Shown here one piece after another: positions 24,555-37,803 of a stretch of 64,000 nucleotides of DNA (position 1 is its first letter; the number at the start of each line of letters is the position of its first letter). The notes under the pieces were generated by a model that saw only the letters and a program-made list of their open reading frames with translations, did not search any database and was not told the origin of the DNA. The position numbers and the translations under genes were made by a program. The DNA is taken from positions 3,810,001-3,874,000 of the forward strand of contig NC_132981.1 in assembly GCF_047496725.1 (NCBI RefSeq). The letters run 5' to 3'. The stretch comes from Anoplolepis gracilipes (taxonomy: Eukaryota > Arthropoda > Insecta > Hymenoptera > Formicidae).

Positions 24555-24780
24555 TTATATGTATATGTATGCGATATCTCTATGGTGGGGAACTTGAAGT
24601 ATTGCTAGCTCGAGGAAGAGAAGAATCGCTCTGCTTCGAGCAGATAGAAATCCTGAACGTCAGAAACGAAAGGTATTTCTTTACGCGTCAAGCTGGGCTG
24701 CACAGTGCAACGCGTGAAATTTTTACAAAAGTTACGACATTCCGGCTGCGAGTTATTGTCAATTTTTATAAAAGAAACAA
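24555..24780 (+). other. Candidate non-coding first exon of the CRAL-TRIO gene
   Basis: A TATA-like TATATATAAA at 24521-24530 precedes a GC-richer stretch that ends in a perfect donor, CAA|GTAAGT (24781). The next usable acceptor downstream is GTTTCAG at 26887, seven bases before the CRAL-TRIO start codon. The exon holds an ATG frame from 24569. If spliced as proposed, that frame ends at a TGA overlapping the main ATG. The splice link is inference. Confidence 0.4.
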
Positions 24781-26893
24781 GTAAGTGTACGCAATATAAA
24801 GATTGATCCTTGAATTATGCCTATTTCAATAGTTACATTTTCCGTAAGTAATTGCAAAATACAGCTCGCTCCTCATTTGACTCGTAAATATGTATATGAC
24901 AGAAATTATGCACTTTTTTTATTTATAAATTTCGAATAAAATTAATTATTTTTAGGAAAAATATGTATATTTTATGAAAAGCTGAATATATACACAGAGC
25001 TCTTTCTATTTAATATTAAAATTTATTCAAATTGATTTTATAAAAAGATACGAGAGTATTAGGTAAAAAAATTATTTTTCAAATAAGTTATATACATATA
25101 ATATTTCACTTCACATAAAAATCATCATAACCACATAAAAATTTTACATTAAAAATCTTTAATATATATAAAGTATTTAATCAATCTTGTAGAAAAAAAA
25201 GATTGATTCTCGATTCATGAATAAAAAGGGAAAGCATAATCGTTCGTTTATTCTTACAACTTTATTTTATTTATTATAGTTATTTCTTACTCGATTATAT
25301 ACCTGTAGTTGCTAATTCTTCTGAAACCATTTTCTTTTTTCATAACATGAAACTTCTCTCATATTTGCTCACATCAATGATTATTATTATTAGTTTAACA
25401 ATAATTTATTTTTTATTGTCTTATGTGATACAATTATAAAAAAGTTGAACCGCAAGCAATATTTTGGAGCAACTTATTTCCATTTTAGATAAAAAAATTT
25501 CTTAATATTATATAGTTTTATAAAATATTATTTCAATTTTATAAAATAATATTAATATTCCAATTTTTTACTATTAATTTGCGGAAAAAAAAATTTGAAT
25601 TTAAAGCTATTAATTAGTCTATTTACAAGTACCAATATTATTATATTTTCTATTAACAAAATTGATCATTAAAAGTACGAAAATTCGCTAGTTGATTAAA
25701 AGCGATATCCTAACACACTACTTTCTAATGTTTGTACGTATAAACAAATATTTTATATTTAGTCACATTAAAAGTTAAAAATTCAACTTATTGGAGTTGG
25801 AACAATTTGATTTAATTTTAACTCGTGCAATTGAAAACGATAAGCATATATATGTATTGCAGATTAGAAAGTATCGACATTCCGTTTTTTTGTAAATGTG
25901 CGATTTCATGATAATAACGGAGAATTGTAATGGCTGATTGTAAACTAATTGGTATTCAATGCCGTTGATCGGCTTTCGCAAAAAAAGAAATGCGTTCGAA
26001 ATTTGCGAATAATTCGGACGAGCTGCGAGATCGAATTCGTGTCACGTACGAGTTCCTTTTCCTGTGACTTGCCTGTGTGTTATTTCCTATTACTCTCGCA
26101 CCTTCGTTTCTCAAGCAAATATTTTAAAGAGATAAACATTGTGTGTAGCACTAAGAACGAATGAGGTCATCTTTTTGCAACAGTAATAAATTACACTATA
26201 ATATAAAGGATGTTTGCATATTTTTTTTCCTGCAATGTGATAAATGATGCTACAACATTATGATAAATTAAATGAAATATGAAGATGCAAGGAAATACTT
26301 AAATACGAAAATACGAATCATAAATATCAATATAAAAACAGATAAAAAGTATGTATACGTAGTTACATATTTCTTTTCTTTCATCATTATTACACGTTTT
26401 CTTGTATATATTTTTCTCTTTTTATATTTTTCCTACATAATATAATTCTTTGAACTATGCATTATGAGTACTGTTCATCAAAAGACATTCGAGATTAAAT
26501 ATTTGTTCGCTAAAATGAGAAAACTAAACTACGAAGACAGATGGCCTAATGTTATCTTTACTTATCCCGATAAGAAAAGTACGAAAGCAAACGATGCAAT
26601 CTTATATCATCAAATACATTGATGACAAAATAAATGACGTGCGTTTATTTTAAAGTAAAAAACTGCGGCGTTGTAACAAATAAAAAATTGTTTAAATCCT
26701 TGTTTTAAATTCACAATTGCAGAATAAAATTATAAAATGTAAAAATTAAATATATATATGACAAATTAACAAGTAAGTATATATATATATATATATTATA
26801 GGAATTTTTCTTCCCTTACACCGCGAATTATATCCGCAATCTTCGCATCGTAACTAAATAACAATATTAATTTAGTTGTTGTTTCAGAAAATC

Positions 26894-28271
26894 ATGACAT
26901 TATTACCACCAACGCCGGCGCAACAGAAACGGATGGACAAAGAGCTTCCACCTGATCCAGAAATGAGAGAACAAGATATAAAAGCGCTTCGAGAATGGCT
27001 ATCTAAGCAGCCGCATTTGCCAAATCACATAGGTTTGTCCATAAATTATTCTAATCGAAAAGAATGATGCGCGATTTTGATACTCTAGTAGCTAATTATA
27101 CGATATTCAATGTTAAAAAGTATCATGCAATTTTTTAAATAATTAGATCTATGGTAAAAAATATAGAGTTGATGTTTATTAAAAAATTAGGAAAATAAAA
27201 TATGATGTAACGATAATATTGATATAAAATCAGATAAAGATTACAAGAACGTCTGAGAATGAATGATGGAGTTTCGATTGATTTTTATAAAAAAAAAAAA
27301 AAACAAAATGAATATTGGTATAAATTTTTTTAGTAATAATCAAACGTAACGGACATTTTAATACTCTTTAATTTTTACATTTGATTTAAAAAATCTCGTG
27401 TAATAATTTTATTCCTGAGATGAAATCTGATTTTTACGTTGGACAGAATATTTTTCACGTGTTCCCATAAGAAAAACTCTAAATCGTCATTGGACAATGA
27501 GACTTATTACGTCTTATGGTTGATCAAGCGCATATTTGTTTACTGTTTGAGCTACTGATTATTACTAAAAAAATTAATATTCAGTTTAAGTTATTTATAA
27601 AAATAAAACCCCACTATTTTCAGACATTCTGTATTTATGTCTGACGCTCGAAAAGAGTGTGACATTTTGTACAGAAACGTATAAATCACGCAAACGATTT
27701 GACTGATTATAGACGATGTCAAACTGGGAAGATTTCTTTATAATTGCAAGAACAGCGTCGAGAAGTGTAAATTAATCCTGGAAAGATATTACACCGTTCG
27801 AACATCCTTGCCGGAATTTTTCACCGTTCGCGATCCGCTGTCTCGGGATATTCAAGACTCCGTCAGCGTAGTGTAAATAAATTTTAACAATCTCTCGCGT
27901 GATTTCAAATAACCTCTGCGAAAGAATTATTAAAGCACCTCCTTAAAGTTTCAAAACAAATTAGAAAGTTTCAAATAAATTCTCATAGTTATACATTCTT
28001 AAGCGAATATTTTCGTTAGAGACTACTTCGTCTTACCATCGTTAACCGAGGAGGGATATCGTGTCAGTATCTTCCGATTACGCGACACCAACGTGGAGAA
28101 ATTTTCGTTTCAAGCGATAGTCAAACGTATTTTAATGGTACTTGATGCTCGTTTATGGGAGGAATCCTGCTTGTCCAATATTATGATCATAGATCTTAAG
28201 GTATGGATTGTCCACTTTTTTCTTTATTATATTTATAACTTTTCATATCAGAAACGCAGTTATCGTAATAC

Positions 28272-28323
<52 letters not shown>

Positions 28324-29602
28324 ATCTTAAATATTTTTTGAAACTTAAAATTTGTTAGCGTAGTGATTGCCATTAAATATAAAATATTTATTGCTTCATT
28401 TTTTTTCTTTTTTTATTATCGTATACTTTAAGAAGAAAGTGCATATAAATAAGGGTTGGGTGTAGAACTAGGGGATGGAATATAGAAGACCAGGTTACAC
28501 TTAAGCGCCAAGTATATTGAATGCACTCTCACTTAGCTACGTCATTGTGTTACGTCAAAAGCAGATGAAATCATGTGAGGCACTTTATTTACAGAGTAAA
28601 TGAAAAATTAATATAAAAAGATTGCGTCAAGGAACGTCTTTTACAATTTAACTTTCATTATTTTCGGATATAATTATATACACACACAATTTTAATCATC
28701 AATTATTTAGCGTCAATTTAGTTAAAGAAAATTTTATCCTTTTAGGGATATAGCACAGCACATTTTGCAAAATTTATTCCAACACAATCCATTGTAAGGA
28801 GGGCGATGTTGGCAGTGCAAGATAGCATGCCTTTCCGATTGTTTAGCGTTCATTTTCTTAATGCACCGTCGTTTATTACCAATATTGTCAATGTACTTTA
28901 TCCACTCTTAAAAGAAAAGCTGATTCAGAAGGTGAATTAAAAATTTATATAATATTAAACAAAATTTATAACAATTAATTAAAAGTTATACAATATTATA
29001 CAATTAAAAAGTTGAATCAGAAACATGCGTGACAGTTCTTATATTTATAGTTTCACATGCATAATGGTGATGGAGAGGAATTATATGCTTATATGGATAG
29101 AAATATACTTCCCAATGAATGGGGTGGCAAAGCAGGCACTTTTCAAGAATTAAATGGTAAATATAATTTTATTTATTATCAATTTATAATCAATTTAGAT
29201 TCAGAAATCAATCTAGAATGTTTCTCGTTATTATAAAAGCGTTTTCTCGTGCTTTATAAAAATTTTGCTTATAAAAGATATTATAATTAGTAAATATATA
29301 CGTATATACGTATATTAATTGTGAAAGCTTGATAAGTTATTATATGTTAAATTAAAATTATGAGATTTCTACTCATGATTGTTAGCTATTTAAAACAGAC
29401 CGTTGATTTATAATATTGCTTTCCACATGCACATACAGTTGCGTGGCAAGAGAAAATTGAAAAGAACAGAGATTGGTTTTTGCGGGACGAGAAACTAAGT
29501 CGTACGGATGAGAAGGTTCGTTTACCGGAATCGAAGACGTCCCGTTTCCTGATGGAATTTGAAGGAATTCAGGGTTCATTCCGAAAATTAAATATCGATT
29601 AA
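26894..29602 (+). CDS. CRAL-TRIO domain lipid-binding protein (6 coding exons)
   Basis: Coding exons are 26894-27032, 27713-27872, 28020-28200, 28746-28931, 29051-29156 and 29439-29602. All introns are GT-AG and phases agree. The product is 311 aa, a usual size for insect alpha-tocopherol-transfer/retinaldehyde-binding-like proteins. Residues 1-75 form the N-terminal helical part (QDIKALREWLSKQPHLP; LGRFLYNCKNSVEKCKLILE). The lipid-binding domain runs from about 98 to 255 (SNIMIIDLKGYSTAHFAKF; FRLFSVHFLNAPSFITNIVN; LPNEWGGKAGTFQE). This family carries hydrophobic ligands such as retinoids, tocopherol or phosphoinositides in the cytosol. The exact ligand cannot be told. An acceptor at 26887 shows that a 5' untranslated exon lies upstream. 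AATAAA is at 29801. Confidence 0.9.
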
Positions 29603-29800
29603 TACTTTTATTACCAAAAGGATATTCTTGTATCAATGAATTTAAGTTTTTACTTCAAAACTAGTTTTTAATTCGATTAAATTAAAAAGTAGTTACCATG
29701 TCATTAACTTGCAGAAATGTCAAATCCTCTCTGTTTATATTTGGCGGTTTTTAAGGTAGTATTTTTATGATAACTTTCGTAGTAATTTTATATTTTTAAA

Positions 29801-29806
29801 AATAAA
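29801..29806 (+). terminator. Poly(A) signal candidate of the CRAL-TRIO gene
   Basis: AATAAA about 200 bp after the stop codon. Several more occur in the next 60 bp of AT-rich DNA. Confidence 0.4.
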
Positions 29807-29809
29807 ATA

Positions 29810-32175
29810 TAAATTATAATTAAAAATAAAATAAGAATAAAATTATGTAAAAATAAAATTATACAATATATGTATAGTTATAAATTTAGTTTTACTTTAG
29901 CTCCTTTTAATGTAGTATCTTTTTGGAAAGATAATACAACAAAGAAACTTAATTTATTATTAAAAAACGTAATTTTCTATTTTTTGCATAAAAAAAGAGA
30001 AAGAATCATATATTTTTAAATTATTTTTGTTCACATCAAGCTTCTATTTTAAATTAATTAATGTTTTCTATATTTCTTAATTTATTATTTATTTCTTAAT
30101 TTATTCGATGACCGAACGAGCTTTTATTTGTTCCTTATTTGATGACATTAGTCTCGAGATAGCGCCACATACTTCTATACTTATCGTTATCAGATGCATG
30201 TTACTTGATCTGAAAAATATAAGTATATAAAAAATGTTTACCTCTTTACTATAATATTTAAATATTTATATTTAGTAAATAATTTACAATAGCAATATAT
30301 AAAAAAAATGTTTTACATTTTGTGTCATTTCTTTTGTTTTCTTTATTAACAGTTTTTTTCTTAAATATTTCAATTATTTAAAAAAATGTTAAAAAAGAGT
30401 GTTTTTTTTAAATATTAATAAATGATTTTACTTTTTAACATAACTGTAGTTCATACTATTTATACATTACGAGTGAGGGTTATATCCAGCAAGAAATATA
30501 AATCAAACAGCTGTTAGATGTCTATTAGATATCTATAGACGTATATAGATATCTCATAGCCGTCTTTCTGACTTGTCACTGGATATATAATACAAAATAC
30601 ATAACTGTGCAATTATCCGTAAAATATATAATTGTGCATTATCAAATAAAAACATCTAAAAAAAAGTCGCACCTTGTAATTTGCATGACCCAGATATGGT
30701 TGTCGATATAATAGTAAAATAGTAGACATCTAGTCATCTTGTGTTAGGTTGATGGTTAAATCAATTTATTCCGGCAATTGATTTTATGCAATTTAAAAAT
30801 TGTAAAATGTATTTTATGTCTTTTATAAAGAAATTTCATATATTATAGGTATATATTTATATATTTATATATTTCTCATATGTATGTTCGACTATGTATT
30901 AACATTATATGATATTGATAGATCGTTTATTTCAATATAATAAATTTCATATAATATAATAAACATTTTGAATTATTAAACAAGTCCAAGAGAAAAATAA
31001 GAAAACAAAAAAATTATTAATAGCTATTATTTTTAGAAAGTAAAGACTAGCTAATTTAATCAATTTTTGCAAATTCTTGCACTTTATATGTTATCGCCTT
31101 ATCTGCATATGAGCAAGTACTTTTCAAACGTAAATAAATAATGTTATTCTAAAAAAATTGCACATTATATGAAAAAAATATATATTTATTTAAATTTATC
31201 TCTCATGAAGCTACAAAATGTTAATAAGCAAACTTGGTTAACATTTTATGATTCGACACACTAGTTGTTTGTGTGACAAGACTTAATGAAATATAAAGTT
31301 AAAAAATAGCATTGACAGCATTTAAAATATTGCTTACTTATGTTCAAGGTTTCTTAATTAATTCTATTTATGTTCTCGTTTATGCAGTTTTATGTAAATT
31401 TTAAACACGCTAGAAAAGTCTCAAAGTATGACACAAAATAAAATATTGCAGCTCTAAAACGACGCCTGAAGGCAACTTATGACTGTCGCGATGCACAACG
31501 TTGTCTTCTTTCGTCCTCGCTTAACTAACTTAATAAGCTAATGATGCACCGAATAAAGTCTCTGTTGAATCTACTTTGATTCCTCATGCCGAATACGGCG
31601 TCAGAGATGAGATTTATTTGTCGTTCGTTCTGTTGAAATCGCGAAGCACGTCTGACCACGTCCAACTTTTTCCACTACTCCTTGATGAATAGTTGTTTTT
31701 TTTTCGCTCGCCTTCAAGAACGTAACGTAACATTCGGGATCAGTTCGGGGAACAATAGAAATAGTCAAGGAATGCGAGATGTGTGTATGTATATGTTTGT
31801 ATCGCGTCTTTACACTCTATTGTTGATATTGCCTTTGTTCAATCTCTTGGCGCCTATTTTGATCCTCTTCTTATCTTCGTCGCGAATTCAAAAGTAAGTG
31901 CGCATCAAAATGTTATCAGATGTTATTCCCTGAGCGATTTCGCAAAAGTCATTTTTCCTCTATTCTGTCGCGAATTCTCTGTTGTATTATCATATCATAA
32001 TTATTCATAATGAAACAGATAAGAATTTTAATGGCGTGTAAAAACAAACTTTTATCAATTCCGCGAGTATCCCGAGTCTCGATTCGCGTCATGTGTTCCG
32101 CATACTTGATTAATCTTTAAACAACGCAATAAAGGCTGCCTTGTATATAAATAAAACACAGAAACACACACACAT

Positions 32176-32240
<65 letters not shown>

Positions 32241-34380
32241 ATCGCGCGAAGAAGCTGCTTTCGCGAAATGAAACTGCGCGCGTGATTCAGAATTCATTTT
32301 GTGCAGAAGTAGGTATCCGAGACGGAAGGTAAACAAATCAATTCACCGAACTACGCAGTATCGTTGTTCCTTTTTTCTAATTACACGCGTTAATAGCGCG
32401 CGCAGCGTTATCGAATACCAATGAGCCATTTAGCTCATAAATCGTCGTCGTTCAGGTCGGAAAAAATCGTTTAGCTTGCACGTATAAATATCCGCACGTT
32501 GTTAACATAGCATTATATAAGCGACCAAGTGCTCGATCGATCAGCGATATCACATATGTACGCATATATTTGTATACTACTAATAACGGAACGTTATTAA
32601 GTGCTTACTGTGCGTAACAAAGAAAAGAGCGACGCTATCATTTTTTTATGAAAATATAGTGACACTTTAATCGTTTTTATATATGTAAAGAATATAAAAT
32701 ATGCATGAAATATGTGTGAATTCAAATATATAAAAAAGGAAGTTAAAATATTTGTAGAATATTTACAAAAGTCAATTAATTGTTTTGTTAATTCTAGACA
32801 ATGTGATATTAATGAATTTTTGTAAAGATAAAAATAACGCTTCCCAGACGATCTTCCAAATTTCATCTTTATTGGCGCCTCAAGATAAACTTCGCAATAA
32901 AACTTATGTTATAGAGCCGTTATCGTCAGGTATCATAATGTACACATATGTAATACGCGACAAGCGCCTGCAATACTGCTTTGAATTACTTATCAATGAG
33001 CTATGTGTTTATCTTCCTTAGTCAAAGTCAACGCATTAATGCGCTGCGTATAAGAAACGCTGTTTTCAGTGTCGCGATTTCAGTAGCTGACAGTCAATCG
33101 AGGGAATTTCACGTGGTCGGTCAGGCAGAGAGTTTCGGGAAAGAAGCTACGTGGGTGGACGCACACGTTGCATTTGATTGCCTCGATTGCAAACGTGTTT
33201 TTGTCGCTGCTTATTGGTACGTTCACAGTAAGTACGACATGCAATCGCCATTATACGCGTATTCGAGTAATTTCGCGTATTAGTCTCTCCCGGTCGAGAT
33301 CCCCCGCCCCCTTCCGCTGTTAGTTACATAAGTATATATGCCACGTATGTGTCGTTGATGGAGCCAATTAACTAACCGGTTAACCAATTAATTAACCGTT
33401 CGCGAATACAATGTGCAATTACGTGTGTTATTCACGCCACTGCTATTGCGATAATCTACTTAGATTCCAGTTCAAAGCACACGCAGTAAACATACGAATG
33501 TTTCATTTGGTAGATATTAAGATTCTTATTTAAATTATTTGCAAAAAGAATCTCGGTTCTATGATTTTAACGAGATTTCTGACAAATTTTAGAAAGTTTT
33601 GAAATTTTATATATTAGTAAGAGATATCGTGTAATTTTCACAACCATATGTGTGGAAAATAAATAGGGAAGAAGACTTATCATTGGTTCATTACGTTAGC
33701 CTTTTATCTGTTTGTTGCGTTATTTAAAAATAAAATAGATGATACATCGAATGACTAAACCATAATATATAAACTATAATTCATAATCAGAATATATTCG
33801 TGAACTAGAGCAACAATATTTTGCATGGTTTAAAAAATATGTAAAATATCTAATTACGTTATATCAGTAATCAGTTTCTGATATAAAATTATATATTGCG
33901 CATTACATTTAATTTTAAATGAGAAAAATGTGTCTGTAATTAAGACCCATGAGAGAGAAAGAAATATTAATTAATTTCTAACAAACATCTTTAAATGAGA
34001 AAAGTTTTATCTAAGACTGTCTTAGTTAGACGTCTCGGACAAACATGGCTTTAAAACGCAGTATAATGCGGCAACTGGTTTCACTGCGGTGACTAAAGAT
34101 ATGATGAATTTCTACGATGTGAGACCGCTGATTCGCCTTGACAGCTTGATAGTCATTCGTTACGATTCGCTTTTTATTCAAGCGTGATTTAAAGTGTTTC
34201 AAGGATAATGCACGTGACATTTTCAACCACAATTGCAGTTGATCTCATTCACATTGTAGCGATAAACATGAGTAACTCCTGATATAATCGATCGGACAAG
34301 TTGTGAGCTCGACTCGCTTACGTATCCCCGTTAAATTGTCGAAACCTCATAAAAAGCTTTTATTGTCACGCAATTACATT
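29810..34380. other. AT-rich intergenic DNA
   Basis: No coding exon found. It contains a short MITE-like element (30480-30597), a (CA)n(TA)n run (about 32163-32237) and a promoter-like TATATAA at 32514-32520 with TCAGCG 29 bp downstream (A at 32543). No convincing transcript could be traced from the latter. The 100-codon frame at 32981-33283 has no splice or domain support. Confidence 0.5.
30480..30597. mobile_element. Short MITE-like element with imperfect terminal inverted repeats
   Basis: TATATCCAGCAAG at 30481-30493 is mirrored by CTTGTCACTGGATATA ending near 30597, with an interior of partly self-complementary ATATCTATAGACGTATATAGATAT type. There is no open frame. Confidence 0.4.
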
Positions 34381-34382
34381 CG

Positions 34383-34640
34383 CGCGAGCGACTGCTGTAA
34401 CAATTAACAGCGCCGGTGGGGGATGGTGAGACGTAACACACAACCCCCAGCCTCACCGCACGCTACGGTGCGGCGGCAGGGTGGATTGATTTTTCGCCCC
34501 CTGACGTCACGACGAATCCAGCATGCGCGTGATGGTTAAACACGGTGCCGATATCGGTACCGGTGCATGTTCTTTTGTATTATCTCCTGTACTAGAGGGA
34601 GAGGGGAGAGAGGATTCTTACGGCTCGTCACTTTATGGGA
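34383..34640. promoter_or_regulatory. GC-rich block with a perfect CRE palindrome
   Basis: An isolated GC-rich segment containing TGACGTCA at 34502-34509 (the full cyclic-AMP response element palindrome) and a GCCGATATCGGTACCGGTGC stretch of overlapping palindromes (34547-34566). No exon is recognisable, so an enhancer is a reasonable guess. A T run follows at about 34699-34719. Confidence 0.35.
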
Positions 34641-35881
34641 ATGGATCGAATTTTGCCGCCCATTAGTTGCAAATTATTTTTATCGTCATAGAAAGTTTTT
34701 TTTTTTTTTTTTTTTTTTGAGAACGGAGAGAGAGTTATTATGATACATTAAACAAGTACTAATTATCACAATATTATCGTTTCTCTTATCTTTAAGTGGA
34801 ATAACTGCTATATTGCAATTTATATAATTGTTCTAATTATTGCAAAAAATATTTATAATTCAATTGAAAATTACATTAAGCATTAATTTTTTGAAATTAT
34901 AGATTGCATTAAATTAATGTTAAATGATTACTGTTTGCGCGCGTTTTATCTCAATTTTCTAACGTTAATATTATTTTGAGAAGAAGAAATCGAATGAGAA
35001 TAAGTCAACTTATCGTTCTATTCGAGCTTGATAAGGTTGTTCGAAGATCCATTCAGTAAATTCCATTGACAATGATCAAACCCTTTAAGTGTGGCTAACA
35101 GCTATTGGCACTGACAAGTAATAGATATAGAATGATTATAGCTAACGGGAGGAAGAGAGGATGAGATCTGACGCACGTAAAATAGATAGCGCATGAATAG
35201 TGTTCCAATAAGACTGTACAAGCTCCTAAATATATTTATATCACAAAGAAGAAATATGAAGTAATAAGTCTCCCATTACTATCACGCGGGACCATTACAA
35301 TCGAATCGAGCATCCAATTGTTGTGCCATTTCCTAAATGAAAGATTATCAACTAGCAATTTACTTGTAATAAAATCCATTAAATCAACAAATTAATATCG
35401 TAGTCTATTTATCTTTTCTTTTCCATCCATTGATCACTTCTTTTTTATTTTAATTTATTTCATTATTTTTATCAAAACTAAATGATGATTATTTTTACTA
35501 TTCCAACGAGATAAAAGAGAGCGACAATTTCTTCTGTTTTTATTGTTAATAAGGAGAAAATTCTATTTCAAACAGAGAAATTATATATTTTTCAAAGAAG
35601 AAAAATAACTTGTGCGAGAAGAGTTAACTCTAACTAATTTCTTACAAGTAAAAAAATTCGGGAAACTTTGTCTAAAAAAAGGAACAGAGTTAAGCCGAGG
35701 AAAACTTCACACACGTCATGGAAAAATGAAATTAGACGAGAATCTTTTTCAAGACGATACTTCCCCGGGGAAGAAGGGTCGACGTGCAACGTATCGCTGC
35801 ATCCCGAGAGACGTCAGCGCGGTCGAAGGGACGAGCAGGTCAGGACGCGGAGGGCAGGACGAGCAGGACGCGCAGGACGTT

Positions 35882-37797
35882 TATAAAATAACACCAAGAT
35901 CGCGTCAGTCGGTGGGAAGGAGAAGGAGAAGGCGAACGGGGTGGTTGCGTGATTCGGGAGGAGGGTCGGGGTCACGGCGGGTTCATTCAGCGATGTGCAG
36001 TTGGCCGGGTGCTGTCGTATCTATCTCATCAACCGAGCCACCGTGGTTCCCTCTCTCTCTCTTTCATCTCTTCCCCTTCACGGTCGTTCCCTCCCTGTTC
36101 CGACTGGCGCGGTGGAATCGTTCTCCCTACCCTATCCCTACCCTACCCTAACTCACGTCGTACATACGTTCTCACCGTGCGCATCGTCGCCAACGCGCCC
36201 GTCGACGGCCACCGAGGCAGCACCGAGCAGCGGACGAGCGTCGACGACGACGTCGACAACGACGTCGATGACGACTATCGACCTTTCTCCTTTCCTTTCT
36301 GCAATCAGTCTCGGAGAGACAGTTCTAACGTCGTCAATTCTTCGTACACTCTGTTTCGCGTGCACAAGACACGTGCGTCGCGTCGGTATGACGGTAGCTT
36401 AACGTCCTCGTCGTCCACCTGGTGACTGAGCCTCGGCGGCGCGGCGGCTTCGATCGACTGACAGCGGCGGCGGTAGCGGCTCTCTTAAGCGGAGGTGGGT
36501 CAACTCGCGAACCAGCGCTCGAGCGACCGTCAGTCGTTGACAGGTGGTGCGCAGTTCTGCTCGAAACACGCGAGCGAGCGAGCGAGCGATTCTGCGATGC
36601 ATACGGAGTCTCTCTCTACGAGCGGGGACTCGTATGCGTCGATCCGTTAATCGACGCCCTCGTGAGTTATCCGTTCGAGGGCAAGGTAAAGAGAGAAACG
36701 GATACGCGAAGGGAAAGGGAGAGGGTGGCAACCGTGTAGGGGGATGGTGGGAGGCGAATAGAGAAACGGAAGAGATCGGAACGACGATCTCTGGTGGTCT
36801 CTTATCTCGAGAGGACTCCGCGATTAATCACTCTCTATCTCTTTCTCTCTTACTGCAATTGCATGGAGAACACGTACAACCCAAATCTTGAAACGTCCCG
36901 GGGAACTGTCTCTACGTGACACCTACGTCGAGCAAGAAGAATAGATAATTTATTGGTCGAGATCTGTTTTGGGAAATCGGCAAAATTTTCGATAATCAGA
37001 TCGGAGCAGACGCGGAGATCCAGAGGAGCGTCTCAGTCTGAAGAATACACACAGGGCGCTTCCTTCCCTTCCTCGCCTCGGATGGGATGCCCCTCCTCGC
37101 GCGCCCACCCTGTCAGGACGTCAGCTGAAACTTGCGTGGAACGTCCTGGTTGCCGCCGCTGCAGTTTCTAGTCTGTCGTCGCGCTCCGACAGACGGCAGC
37201 GGCCGAGGAAGACGGGAGGAACGGAGGAGCGGCGATCGTTAGACCGCTCGTGTCTGCGATCCGCGACGCGGTGCAATTCACCGTGTCGCCTTCGTGGAGA
37301 AGGCTCTTACGGAGATTTAAGAGAGACGACATCCGCTTCGAGAGAATACGCCCCATCGCGTGTCAACAGGCGAGGGAGAGAGTGCACGCGGGTAATTTCT
37401 CGTGCGACGACTGTGAATTCCATCTCTCCTCTCGCTCTCCCCGGCTCTATGCACACTCGATTCTATACATATGTATACAAATGTACATACATCTGTACTC
37501 GCGCGAGAACGTGCCCACCTCGCCAAAACTCGTCGCGTGTACTCGCGTAGCATGCGTCAGCCGGAGTGAGCGAACCGGCGTGCAGCTGTCACCGGGAAAA
37601 ACGAGAGAGAGAGAGAGAGATCGAGATCGAGAAAGAGAGAACGTGGATCGGCCACGAGTGCGTTTTCGAGAGCGGTGCGAATTTCCTCGCGATTTCCTCG
37701 GTGTCAAAGAATTATCGCAAGTGCGTGTACGTCGTGGGAGAAAGAACGTCGGCAAGTACGAAGGAGGGGAGATGCATGATATAAATTGATCACACCA
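35882..37797 (+). promoter_or_regulatory. CpG-rich core promoter and candidate long leader exon
   Basis: TATAAAA at 35882-35888 is followed by GCGTCAGTC, an arthropod initiator match with its A at 35907. Nearly 2 kb of GC- and CpG-rich DNA without a consistent frame follows, then a perfect donor GTAAGT at 37798. The pattern is that of a promoter plus untranslated first exon. The nearest plus-strand gene downstream is RhoBTB, whose start codon at 43883 lies 6 kb away behind possible acceptors near 43690. Assignment to RhoBTB is inference; another gene or several start sites are possible. Confidence 0.45.
36125..36152 (+). repeat. CCCTA-type short tandem run
   Basis: Five imperfect units of CCCTA(CC/T) inside the GC-rich block. 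It resembles, but does not equal, the insect telomere complement CCTAA and is too short to be telomeric. Confidence 0.5.
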
Positions 37798-37803
37798 GTA
37801 AGT

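Noticed and set aside
36125..36152. Telomere-like CCCTA run
   Set aside because: Too short and not the insect CCTAA unit; internal position within a GC-rich leader.
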